This document shows positions 48,128 through 59,082 of a stretch of 64,000 nt of DNA, in pieces (position 1 is the first letter of the stretch; each line of letters opens with the position of its first letter). A model generated the notes under the pieces. That model saw only the letters and a list, made by a program, of their open reading frames with translations, had not been told where the DNA came from and searched no databases. The stretch spans positions 930,001 to 994,000 of the forward strand of contig MBPM02000011.1 of assembly GCA_001695595.3 (NCBI GenBank), read 5' to 3'. Made by a program: the position numbers and the translations under genes. The DNA comes from Plasmopara viticola (Eukaryota; Oomycota; Peronosporomycetes; Peronosporales; Peronosporaceae).

Positions 48128-50731
48128 TTACTCGCCCATCTCAGCGTCCTCATCTTCATTTCCCTCGACGTCAACATCGTCGTCGTCGTCGTCACCTTCC
48201 ATATCATCTTCATCATCGTCGATACCTTCGTCTTCCTCGTCATCTTCATCACCTTCCTCACCCAACTCGTCGTTTTCGTCCTCACCATTTATGTTTTGAT
48301 CGTAATGGCACCGACGAGGACCATCCAAAACATTACAATTTTCCTCATCGTGAAAATCACCACGAAATGTACTGCAAACTCGTAATTTACCTTGCTTGGT
48401 ACCATAAAGAAACCCACCGCCGCATATTGGACTGAATAGAGCAATATTTACGTCGTCCATCGCACTTTCTACATGCGACAGCAATGCCATGTCTTCCCAT
48501 CGATATATCCGTGTAACACGATGAACCGGAAACTCTGTCTCACTAGAAAGTTACACGACGATAAGTTAAAATGATTTATAAAAGACAAGGTCGATTTTCT
48601 TTACTCACCGTTGTATGCGGTCTCGGACTCCATAGCCAAGCAGTACATAAGCTGAGGTTGGCGAATTTTTTACCGAGGTCACGCCTCCTGCTGCAGTCTC
48701 CGCTAAGTGGCAAGTCTGCACAACTCGGCCAAGCTGTTCAGGATCCAAGGATATTAAAGCTAGCCACGTTGACTGGTTTTCTGACGATAATCGTCCTCGA
48801 CGATTACGCTGATTTCTAGTAAATCGCGTCCGACTAAGCGCGATGTTTGGCCGAATTTGTGAATACCGTTGTTGAGGAACAACAGCGGGAACCGCTGTGC
48901 TTCGAGCGGGTTCCATCGCTGCAGAGTATCGCTGGATGCTATGCGGTGGATGCAGTCGGGGTCTCACTCGTCGTATCTGTTGATTCATGTACTGATCCAT
49001 TGTAAGAGATAAGTCTGCAGCTGCTGATTGCAGAGCCGCAAGCATATTTGGAGCACCCGTGTGCATGCCAGAAATGGGCACAAGTCGTGGAGCTGGAGGT
49101 TGAATAGGCAGAGATAACGGCATTGGTGTCGGTAGCGGCTGTGGACCGACGCCAGCTCCTCTTGTTGTGCGTGCGGCAATAACTGATGAAGAACTACTTT
49201 CATTCAATGCTATAGCCTGTGGATTTGATACAGATACGTCATTTACGTCATCGCTAGGACTTGCAGCACCACCCGGTTCTTGCGTTGATGGTACGGAAGA
49301 TAAAATGCTTTCCAAATCCGTCGCAGCCTCGTTTTCTGCTTCCATTTCAACCTCTTTTTCAGCTTGCCGCAAAGAAAAGTCAGCACATATCGCCAAGTAT
49401 CGCCCACAACGAGAAATGTCAAATCCACCGTCATTGTAGATAAGAGCATGTGAAAGAATCACTCGGCTATTGTTCATTGCCTTCTTTGTCAAAAGCGGCT
49501 CGGGTGAGAGCGCCCACGAAGGATCAAAATCCCACATAGTAAGGGTCACTGTAAGATCTGAAGGCGGAGCTTGGCCTTGTGGTCTCTGCCAAAAGTGTGG
49601 TAATAAGACCCTTCGTTAGTTACCAGGTTACAATGAAAAGTTTAAATAAACCTTTTTTTACGTACCACATAGCGCTCATTCGCTTCTCCAACCATGATCT
49701 TGGTTGGATCCGGCAAGAAAGTGACAGAGCGCAAAGTTTGGTAACTGAACATTGCGATTCGCGGGCACGTGTGCTGCAATAATACGTCAATGGTGTTAGT
49801 CTGTCATAAGCGGTCTATCACTCTGATAGATTGCCAACCTGATAATCCCACGTGTATACACATGTTCCACTAGCAATTGCCAAAATGTCTCCTGATGGGT
49901 GAAAAGAAATTGAAATTATTGCGTGACGAAGTGTCGAAACGTAGAGACAGCGGCCAGTCTCAATATCCCAAAATCTGTGCACACCAAATCCATTAGGCCT
50001 GTATGTTCAAGATTCTTTTTGGTAATAAAGTCATCCTTGTCTTAACGCACCGAACTTGAAAACCTAGACAGCCTGAAGCCACATAGCGTGGATCCGTAGG
50101 GTGGAATTTGACACTCCAAGGAGTTCGTGGATGGCCAACTAATGTCTTTATAGTCAAGAGACAGCGTAGGTTGTCATATATCGCAGTTAATGTACGGTCA
50201 GAAATGCCAGCGTTTCAACTACCTGAATTACGTTGCCCGTTTTGATGCAAATAATCTTAACTGTGTGGTCTCCATGAGTCGAAGCAAACGTCTTTCTGTA
50301 CAAGTTTACCAAAAGGTAAGTCTACGCTGCCCATTCTGCACCGGTCCAGTGTAATAACCAACATACCCGTCAGGACTAATAGCGATAGAGATCGTAGACT
50401 TGGTCGTCTGTGGCAACTCAAAATAGCGACTTTGGTGCTGTTTGATAGCAAGATAAAGCAAGAACCGTGCACAACCAACTTGTCAGCAATTCACCCATTT
50501 TCTTGTAGCTACAAAAAGCCGCACCTTGAAGGCACTCTCGCTTTCAGCCCAAAACTTTTCTTCTCTGTCGTCTCCAATAGCACGCACAGTCTGATGACGC
50601 CTAGATCCGCCAAACTCGCGACGAAGTAGCACACTGGCAACATTTTGCTGCTTCTTGGCGTGTCGAAAAGAGTTTGGCACGCCTGGAGGTTTCATGTCGG
50701 CGGCGGCACGCTGCCAGACCTTAAAATTCAT
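48128..50731 (-). CDS. AMBRA1/DCAF3-like WD40 protein
   Basis: Eight exons: 50731-50495, 50437-50367, 50295-50223, 50145-50051, 49998-49839, 49773-49666, 49585-48609, 48542-48128, all GT-AG with consistent phase, giving 711 residues. AMBRA1 is a WD40 substrate receptor of CUL4-DDB1 ligases and a regulator of autophagy and cyclin D turnover. Family marks: ISPDGKTFASTHGDHTVKI, TLVGHPRTPWSVKFHP, VASGCLG, FHPSGDILAIASG, FDISRCGRYLAICADF, then DDVNIALFSPICGGGFLYG and TKQGKLRV near the C-terminus. A long Ser/Pro-rich disordered insert lies between the WD halves. The last 50 residues are nearly all Asp/Glu (gtc repeats at 48177-48191). The frame stays open upstream to 50986 but without an in-frame ATG, so the start at 50731 may be replaced by a spliced upstream exon. 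Confidence 0.9.
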
Positions 50732-50961
50732 CGCAGGTTGAAAAACCAAGGGGAGTTTTCGTCGCTTCGTTTCAAGAGCAGATGCGGCAGCTCCCCGTCG
50801 GTAACTTGCTACACAATGCGTCCCAAAAGGAAGTAAAGAGACAGGCGAGTGAAATTGAAGATTAAAAAAAGGAAGCGCACAACTCGCTCGGCGTTTTGGG
50901 CGAGTGTTGCTCGGAGGTCTAGTCAGCGCTGTCTTCTCTTTCGTGGGAAGATTGACTGCTG

Positions 50962-51300
50962 TCACATGACACCATAGGGTCCGCCATCAGATGGTGACGA
51001 GGACTGTACAGTTGTCGCTTCGGACAATAATCTGTTAGAAACGCAATTACTTATTAACGCAACCCTGCTCTTTGAGCCAAAAAGGTCCTCTGAGAACTGA
51101 CGATTCAGAAAATATGCATTATGAGAGGGCATCATGCTGAATTGAGTAAGCAAGTATTCTTTCGTTGGGTTCAAATGCAATAGTCGTTCTTCTAAATCGC
51201 GGGCACTTATTAATAAGAAGAGCTTTGCGAGAGTGTCGTACAGCCATCCAATCGCATCGGTGGCTCTAAAAAATATAGCTTTGGAGTGTATGTATCTCAC
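50962..51300 (-). CDS. Hypothetical 112-residue frame upstream of the AMBRA1-like gene
   Basis: Open frame starting MRYIHSKAIFF, with NPTKEYLLTQFSMM and a Ser-rich end, on the same strand as the AMBRA1-like gene and overlapping its possible 5' leader. It could be a 5' exon of that gene in another phase, or a separate small gene. No domain is recognised. Confidence 0.25.
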   Translation of the reverse strand: MRYIHSKAIFFRATDAIGWLYDTLAKLFLLISARDLEERLLHLNPTKEYLLTQFSMMPSHNAYFLNRQFSEDLFGSKSRVALISNCVSNRLLSEATTVQSSSPSDGGPYGVM

Positions 51301-51536
51301 GGTGATAGTTGCAGATTGTGTGTATTATCACGATGCAACTTAATTTCCCATTACCGATACGAGACCGCCACGGTGTGCGTTTATGTAGCGCAATGCCTCT
51401 GCGAAACTTTTTTGAAGCAAGGGCTCAATCCCTAAAAAACACTAAGCGCAACGTTTATTTAAATGTAATGGGTCTCGATCTCAAGCGCTTGTTTCCTATT
51501 CATCGATAGCTTGTCAAGCCTCAGTGATGCATGGAA

Positions 51537-51856
51537 CCGACCCTGTGGCTCGAGCGGTTAGCCGCTCGAACCAGGACCGGGAGGTACCTGGTTCGATACC
51601 CATAGGATCCGAATTAAGGAAGCCGGAGATAGGTCACTAAAGTGGACGAGCCATCACACCCGAGTGTGTGACCGCCCTACCAACTCGCGCCCGATTGGGT
51701 AATAAAAGGGTTGGGTGGGGGACGCCCCACTGACCAAAAAAGCCCCATTGTGTAATGAGGGGTGCGGAACCCGGTCCCACTTTAGGTCGGATTGCTATCA
51801 GCATCCCGCGATAGAGACAGCTTAGTCCTAGCGCGTGGGTTCCGGTAGCTTAAATC
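51537..51856 (+). mobile_element. tRNA-derived SINE
   Basis: 320-bp element with an internal pol III promoter: A-box tggctcgagcgg at 51546-51557 and B-box ggttcgatacc at 51590-51600, spaced as in a tRNA gene. Perfect 17-bp target duplication ctcagtgatgcatggaa at 51520-51536 and 51857-51873. The 3' end is gtagcttaaat rather than poly(A). The sequence looks little decayed, so the insertion may be recent. The family is distinct from the four SINE-like copies with the pentanucleotide tail. It lies within a decayed transposase-like frame of the minus strand. Confidence 0.9.
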
Positions 51857-51873
51857 TCAGTGATGCATGGAAG

Positions 51874-52720
51874 AATGTGATGGTAATTCATCACTCCTTT
51901 TCTTGTTACCGGGTGCGGTTGGGTCACACCGTGGCGCAAAACACTCAATAGCTGCTTACTTTTGGCACTGGTTCGTTCATATGAAAACGTCTTTTGATGG
52001 AAGTTCCAGCAGTATTGACATTCTCGCTGTCCGGTGTGGGAAGACAAATTCCGATCACTCTTTTTCCTATATCCACCCGTCGACCGTGCCACTTAAAGTC
52101 GTTAAAATCAGGTCGCCACAATGTCATTTAAAAAAGAGACGAACTATTTTCGAGTGTTTATATCGTGTTTTTCTTCGCAAAAAAATTAACGTGGAAAATA
52201 ACGACTTGAAAGTGTTGACTTTGTACTTAAATGGTAAGCTAAGAATACTTCATTCCCTGATGTAAACCATCGAATCAGTAGCCATTAATTATACTGAAGC
52301 AAATTGTTTTGTTCTAGGAATTAAGATATACAGCAAAGAGATACAACCGCATGCAATAACTAACAAAAAAATATCCACCACAAAAAACCTCGTGGAAAAT
52401 CAACATATAGAACCGTGTCATCAAATTAGTAGTTCTTCACATCAAATGCTATTATTGCTGCACAATAGCTTTAAAAAAAGTTTGCAAGCTAGAAGGTCTG
52501 TCGACCTCTACCAGACCCTTCTCCGACTATCTTGGCTTAATTCCGCGTTGATTCCTAGCTTTCTCCTTTTTGACATCATCAGTTGTGCGCAATAATTCTT
52601 TTTAAAGTAAATGTTATCACCATCACCTGTCGCGCATTTTCGTACCTTTTGTTTGGGGGGGGCAGCGTTATAATCTCTAGGCGAACCTCTTCCTAAAAAG
52701 ACAACCACTTCACTTTTCTG
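51874..52720 (-). pseudogene. Decayed zinc-binding transposase-like fragment
   Basis: The minus frame at 51850-52092 reads ECQYCWNFHQKTFSYERT and later HPVTRKGVMNYHHILPC, with paired Cys and His residues. This resembles the Cys/His-rich C-terminus of PiggyBac-derived proteins of oomycetes. The SINE at 51537 interrupts its end. The rest, to 52720, is AT-rich without a supported feature. The assignment is tentative. Confidence 0.3.
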
Positions 52721-53640
52721 GTTGTATCAGCTCCAACATCTTCTTTTGAACAGCTTTGATCCTCTCATCATATTTACTAAGTAATGTGGAAATAACTAGA
52801 CGCTCAATTCTATACTGTTGTACAGTTTGTATATATCGTTCCATCACGCCATGCGCAACTAGCTGGGCGAATTGATATTGGTTTGGCTATGTTTGATTTA
52901 GCATATTGCTTTTTGAACTCGAAAAACCAAGAGGCTGCACCAAATGTGTAGCATTTGGCGGCAAGCAAGCCAGCGAAATTCCATATTTGTAACGATCTTA
53001 TTGATATTTGCGAGCCGTACCCATCGAATATTAGCATGATAGGTTTTTATCGTTTGTTGGTAGTGCGTCGTGAAACTGATGAATCCTTTAATAAAAATGT
53101 GTTCTCCCTTCAACAGCATATCTATCCAACAAAGTATAAGCAACACGTTTGCCAGGGGGAATGAACGTTGGTGGTATGTTGTGTCCAGAGGCCAAGCATG
53201 CTGCGGTCAACGATAGGTTTCGATATGCTGTGGTGCTTTTGTCCACACACTTTTGCTTTCTTTGACTGCTAAAGCTTTCTTCTTTTGGAAATCTGTTATA
53301 TGAATATTGTATACTTGGTCTGCTTTCAAAACATCAATTACAGTCAACCATGCTATTGTTGAGATTAGATGGTCTTCAGACGCTTCATTACGGCTACGAT
53401 GGACTAATTTGGCCTCAGAATTTGACTATGGTGACTAAAAAATTCCTGTACCATACTTCACCGAGCACAGGGATCTAAATTTTCTATACATAGCTTGACC
53501 AGTTTTATTTGCTTTCAGAAGATTTTGCAATCTGGACACAGGAAAAGCAGCGCGCTCCATTCCAATAATCCAATCCACAATATCGAACTCGCAGTCCTGA
53601 TCGAAGTATGGTTTTGCCCAGTCATTCTTCAATCTCGATG
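52721..53640 (-). pseudogene. Decayed pogo/Tc1-mariner-type transposase (DDE_1)
   Basis: Minus-strand pieces in the order expected of pogo/CENP-B-type transposases. The DNA-binding part at 53435-53632 includes VDWIIGMERAAFPVSRLQNL and QAMYRKFRS. Near 53165-53260 is the strand LTAACLASGHNIPPTFI, then PPGKRVAY. Near 52930-52990 is SLACLPPNATHLVQPLGF, the block before the last catalytic acid. Stops and shifts separate all of these. Terminal inverted repeats were not identified. Cut-and-paste transposition is long lost. Confidence 0.72.
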
Positions 53641-53729
53641 TAAAACCTGACTAGGGATTCAACTTCCTTAGTTTGCAGATTAGATTACGTAACAACTCCT
53701 ACATTAAACCATCTACCAATAAAACATCG

Positions 53730-53830
53730 ATCTTAACCGCCCCTTCGTTTTGTGCCAGGACTCGAACTTCCTAGGATATGGGTGGAATCCCAGTTCTAAG
53801 CCCGACTACTTACGCAAGAGAGAGAGCAAA
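53730..53830 (-). other. tRNA-like fragment with a B-box
   Basis: The minus strand has gttcgagtcctgg near 53752-53766 (B-box of tRNA genes) and, about 55 bases before it, tgcgtaagtagtcggg, which resembles an A-box. It does not fold cleanly as a tRNA. It is probably the head of another tRNA-derived SINE. Confidence 0.35.
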
Positions 53831-54330
53831 CGCAACTCTACCCAAATTTTATATTATCGTAGCCATTTCTGAGCCACCAGCTTAAAACCCCCAGTTGGCG
53901 CTACCGCCGATAGCACTGATTATATTGTGCTAAGACCTTGTAGTATAATTCCGGCTCGCAGAGCATAAACGCCAAGACGCTATCAAGGAGGAAAAGCTGC
54001 AAATACAGCCGCCTCTCCGGGAGAAAAAATAATGCGCGTCCGACAGGTCGTAAAATCCATCGATAGAGTATAGGTAGACCGTCTTGACTACAAATTGCTA
54101 CAATGTGTAACGGTGTCAACCAGTACTAAGGCGTGCAGGAACGCGTACTATTTGACACGATCGTTTATTGAAAAATTTTTAATACCGAATCGAAGCGCGA
54201 GGTCCAAGCGTTCAGTTTATGTGTTAAAACTAACAACTAAAGAAGCTACCGTAATTATGGCGGGGACTTCACCATACTTAACTTATACCTTGTTATGTAT
54301 GAAATGTCTGATTATGCCTAACCGGTATAA
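53831..54330. other. Intergenic DNA, nothing identified
   Basis: No gene recognised. It may contain the 5' untranslated region of the LINE that follows. Confidence 0.3.
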
Positions 54331-54333
54331 GTA

Positions 54334-56100
54334 TTGGAAGGGTACCTCTCAATTTGCGCTCAACCCCACAAGGCAAATTTCCGAGAACCAAGCGTCTCAT
54401 CGCCCTCATTCACAAGCTCCAAGTCGGTCATCAAGGAACTAGCCAGTCAGCAACCAGCAGTCGTCCAACTGCAATCTGAGTCGGCGCACAATCTAAACAA
54501 TGTATCCTGTCCGCGTCCATCTTCTATACACGAACCAGATCAGCAATCAAGTCAACGCAGCATTTTTGCACGTGAATCAAGTGTGATTTCAGTCGTTCGC
54601 GCCTCTTCGCCGCAAGAATACGTGACGACAGCAGCCGATTACCACCCAAGAGACCCGGAAGCGATTCCAGCAAATATGGATGTGGATGAGAATCCCGTTC
54701 CTGCTCCTCCCATTGCTGTGTCCACTGCCTCCCGTACCAGTTCGTCTATCCGTCTCGTGGAGGTTATTCGAAATGCTGCTGCACTTCGTCGTGACAATAC
54801 TGCAGCGAATGCTGCCCAGATGCGCGCGGAAACTCCCAAGCCTCTCGCGAGTGATGTCGAAGCTATTGAAGCGCTCTTCGATAATGGTACGCCGAGGTCG
54901 GGAATTGGTCCCAGCATTACCAGCGCTCGCCCGTATTAGCTGCCTCATGCACGATATGCTCTTGTGTTGAGAACTGGTGGTGCATTTGCGCGTTCTGCTC
55001 CGCAGAAGACCCTGCAGTCGCTCGTTCGCGAAAAAAACAATCCAATCCTTGCCGAACTCTTCCGTAATAATCTCGCTGGGCAATTGTCCAATCTTCCTGG
55101 AGGAAACCTTCGCTTAAAGGTCAAGACATGCGAAGCATGTATGAAGTTTGAACGCCAAACCATCCAGTTGTCGGGCGCTCGTTCAAGTTCAAGGAGTTTG
55201 CTGTCCTGGAAGCAATACACTTCTTTGATGTTTCCAGCATCGACAGGATCTGGGTAGTGGCCGAACGATGGAGCGATTGTTTGAGCTTGGCTGCCGACCT
55301 CTGTACAACACCTTCCGCGAAGTTAAGGTTGAGACTGCGTAACTTCGGCTACGTGGCGTGTGTGTTTGTGTTGACGACCTGACCAAGCGCGCTCATACCG
55401 GAGGGCACTGTGCGAGATATAGTAATGTTTGGGGTACCTCTCTCCAGCCCATGGGAAGAATTCTCCGTTCCTATCTGAGCGATTGCCGTTCTGCGTATGT
55501 TCTCGACTTACTTGACCACCCGCCGTTGCGTGGGAGTTCAATTCATCTCAATCCAAGTCCAATCCCACCCCGTTCTCGTTCGCGCCAGTCTACTCAGCCT
55601 GTTGCCCGCCCGTTTGTCTCTGCGATGCAGCGTGCAGTTGCCAATCCAGCCTCGACACCACCAACGCAGTCCACGTCCACGGCACCTGCCGTGGTTTTAG
55701 CCCCGTCCGTGGACCTTTTGTTGAGCAGCCAATCAAGCAGTGTAATGATCTCATCATCCAGTCCTCTCCGCCGTCCAGCGTTTCTCTCGACCTACACTGC
55801 AATTGTGGTTCGTCGCAAGAACAAGCGAACTCGTACCTCGAATAATTTCACGAATATGACCAGCAAAAACGTCCCAAGGATATGCCTGGTGTTAGTACCA
55901 GCAGTCATTCCAGAGTGCTGCGAGAGATCGAGACGGAATACATACTTGTTGAATTGCCTCTTGGTCCTGAAGCAAGAACCAGCTGGCAGATGAAGCCGAC
56001 AGTCGTCCGCATCCCCGATACTGTCAAGAAGTCGACTGGGCCTCGAGTTTACTGACCAAGCATCATACCAAGATCGTCAAGACCGCTCAGCCCGTTCCGT
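54334..56100 (+). pseudogene. LINE ORF1-like region
   Basis: Frames 54334-54939, 54964-55257 and 55358-55993 form a Ser/Pro-rich low-complexity protein broken by stops near 54939 and 55256 and by frame changes. No zinc knuckle is seen. By position it corresponds to ORF1, which binds the RNA, but no domain proves this. Confidence 0.5.
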
Positions 56101-57175
56101 GGCATAAACAGCAGAAGCTATGCTTGGTGATGTTGCCAACGCAGATTTGGATCTCCTCCTAGATCGTATCGAAATGGTTGAGGCTCGCATCCAATCTGCG
56201 CACAAGGCACTCAACTCAGCGTCAAATGCCGACTAGCTGATCGTCGATCACCGCCAGCGCTAAATCACGCTATCGTCGAGCAGATGCGTGATGATAATTA
56301 AAACTTCCAAGATGTCGCCCATCTTTTGTTTCCAAATCTTATTTTCGCCGCTTCGCAGCCTGGTAAAGGCAAGATTTTCCGCATGAATTGGACAAAGTTT
56401 GTCGGGTCCAAGCTGCCTTCGATATGCAACGAGCAAGCCACATGCGTTGCATCGCTATGGAGTAGGACGCCCGAAAAGATCAACCTTAAGCGAGCCACGA
56501 AGGCCTTGGCATTCTTTGAATTGATGCTCATTTGTACCGCCCCCAAGCTCTTCCATAAAAATTATTGGCTTTAACGCTGTCCTGGACTCACGTTTACGTG
56601 GATCCCTGCGCATCACGCCCGTTTGCTACACCCCAATATGCTGTTAGCATTGTTGCGTTCGCGTGTTGGCGAGTTATGTATGCAACAATGGCAGCATACA
56701 CAGTGGCAAGGCTCGTTTTACATTCTCTCGAAGAACTCAAACGTTGCGGCTATCTCGATATGGAGACCGCTGTTCTTAAGCTCCAGCTAGTTGACGGACA
56801 GACCAACCTGGTGGCTAGTCCTCTGCTCAACTAAAGTTGCCCCAACTCCGAAGATCTTGTGGAACGATGTAACTGCGTTATCGGTCAACACGAACGGGAT
56901 CAAGAAGAATGAACACCTATTTCTTGAAAATCTTTGGTCAAGTATTCTATTTCCTGCATTCGAGAATTCAAGTTTCGTGGCCGAGCGCAATTCCCCAAAA
57001 ATAAATTTTATCTCGACACCTCGTTCCGGTACAAGATATTCGTATTTGACGACAACAGCGCCTGCCAGCACACGACATCTGCACGTAGCGTAGGAGTCGT
57101 GACAGTAAAGCGCGCCAATTTTTCAGGTTACGCAAGTGACGTGTTGGTAGATAAGTTTCTAATCCCAGCCGATAC

Positions 57176-57592
57176 TTGGTTGTGCTTCTCGATGTGGATG
57201 GTGCATCGTTGTATGCGCACAACGTATATGCACCAGTGGATTATCAAGAAAATCAGCGGTTCTTCGCTCACCTCAGTGCCACCGCGACATTTGAAGACGA
57301 GGACAGTCGTATTGTGATGGGTGACCCTAACCTTCGCATGCATCCGAAATTGGATGCAAACATCATTACCTCGCTTTGAGACAACGCTCGTTGTTTGGAT
57401 TGGCTCGCGACGCTGGGAGTAGTTGATGCATGGCAGGTGGAACATGATAGTGCTCGCGTATTCACTGGACCACAACCACGTAAGAATCGATTGTACTACA
57501 CTTTCTTATCGGATTGTCTTTTTGAAATGCATGCAAGGATTTCAAGGATTTTGTGCTTTTGCATGCCGGGGATCATCCTGCTCACTGAGTGA
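57176..57592 (+). pseudogene. LINE APE-type endonuclease fragment
   Basis: HNVYAPVDYQENQRFF is followed by DSRIVMGDPNLRM, the equivalent of the GDFN block with its catalytic Asp. The next frame reads WLATLGVVDAW and ARVFTGPQPRKNR, where the conserved R-I-D-Y block would stand. Target cleavage for LINE insertion depends on this domain. A stop at 57377 and later shifts inactivate it. Confidence 0.75.
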
Positions 57593-58063
57593 TGTTTCGT
57601 CAAGGGGTCCAGGCACATGGTCGCGGTTATTGGAAATTTCCGGCGTTTCTTTTGGCGTAACCGATGATGGTTCAAGCGATTGAGCTTAGCCAACTTCGTG
57701 TATCGTCCAATCCTGGTCGTGTATGGGAAAAGCGGAAACAACCCATGAAGCGCCAACTCCAGTAGCTTAAAAACAACACTTGTGGATGCGGCACGGATGC
57801 AGCAGCGACGCGATACAAGCCGCAGTAGATGTTGCCTTGGAGCAAGTACTTGAGCAAACTTTGCGCGAGCATCATGATTGCCTCACGCGCACAAGCCAGT
57901 ACAACCAAGACAAGCCTTTTAGTTTTCGAGCACAGCAAATGGAGAAGTCGAATCGATTATTCTTTGGTCGTTGGATTCCAATGGGTATCGTGTGTCGATT
58001 GAATAGGTTCAGCTACCCGATGGCTCTCTATATTCAACACCGAAAGACATTACACTTCAGTTC

Positions 58064-59000
58064 TTGGACCATTGGGGTTCTGTCATGGGCGATACGCTAA
58101 GTTCTAGTGGGAGTACGCCGGTGCCAGATATGCATGCAGAAGCGAAACTGCTAGACTCGATTGATCGCCGACTCTCCGAGGAAGACCAAGACATGCTCTC
58201 GAGCCCTTTAACAGTAGATGAGTTCGCCGCCTTCATCAAGCATATAAAACTTCACGTATCGCCTGGTATGGATGGTCTCACGGCCGCGTTTTACCAAGTC
58301 GTCCCGGTGATCTTCTGTCAATGTCTGTGCATTGTTATCAAAAACACCACCTGCAATCGAACCGCCTCTCCCAGTCGTTTCTATACAAGAAAGGCGAGCG
58401 TATATGTCCGGATAATCATCGGCCTGTTGCCTTGATTTGTGCCGACTTTAACGTTCTCTCGGGACGCTCACGTTTCGACTGCAGTTGGTACTCAGCGAGC
58501 TTACTCACCAGACCAGAAGGCATTCGTCAAGGGGCGGTCAATGCATCACCATGTTTGCTTTTTTCTGAGTTGCAAGGGCCTGGATGCAGATGCGTACGCG
58601 GTGTTCCTCGACTTTGAAAAGACATATGATCGGTCGAACTGGGACTATATGTTACGTGAACTTGAACTTATGGACTGTAGTAGTGCATTTTTTGCATGAA
58701 TACGTCTCCCTTATACGAACGCAACATCGTTTCAGGTCTACATCCTACTCGCGGAGTGAAGCAAGGTAATTCACTGTCAGCGCTGTTGTTTTTGATGGTA
58801 ATTGAGCCACTTGGGAATCTGCTGCGTGCACATGAAGAATACAGAGTCTGTTTGACCGATTCTGACACGAACACGGGTATTTTCTTCGCAGATGACTCGA
58901 CACTACTCAACAGCTACATCGCCAACCTTCTTTCACAGCTTGAATTGGTCCAAGCATATTGTACATGGTCCGGAGGGAAACTCAATCTGGGGTAGTTGAT
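58064..59000 (+). pseudogene. LINE reverse transcriptase
   Basis: Blocks in order across three frames: SPGMDGLTAAFYQVV (58260), LYKKGERICPDNHRPVAL (near 58380), KAFVKGRSMHHH (58520), AVFLDFEKTYDRSNWDYM (near 58600), PTRGVKQGNSLSALLFLM (near 58745) and the catalytic FADDSTLL at about 58887-58910. Frame changes near 58436 and 58698 break it. FADD replaces the usual YADD, a common variant. Confidence 0.9.
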
Positions 59001-59082
59001 CGTAATGGCGTTGAATCGTTCGTTCAAGTGCCCACGTGTTCCTGGTCTGCTTTCACTTCGAAGTGATGAATCTGTATAGTAT

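Noticed and set aside
48605..49549. Treating the 314-codon minus frame as a separate gene starting MTLTMW
   Set aside because: Splice signals at 49585 and 48609 and WD40 family continuity show that it is exon 7 of the AMBRA1-like gene.
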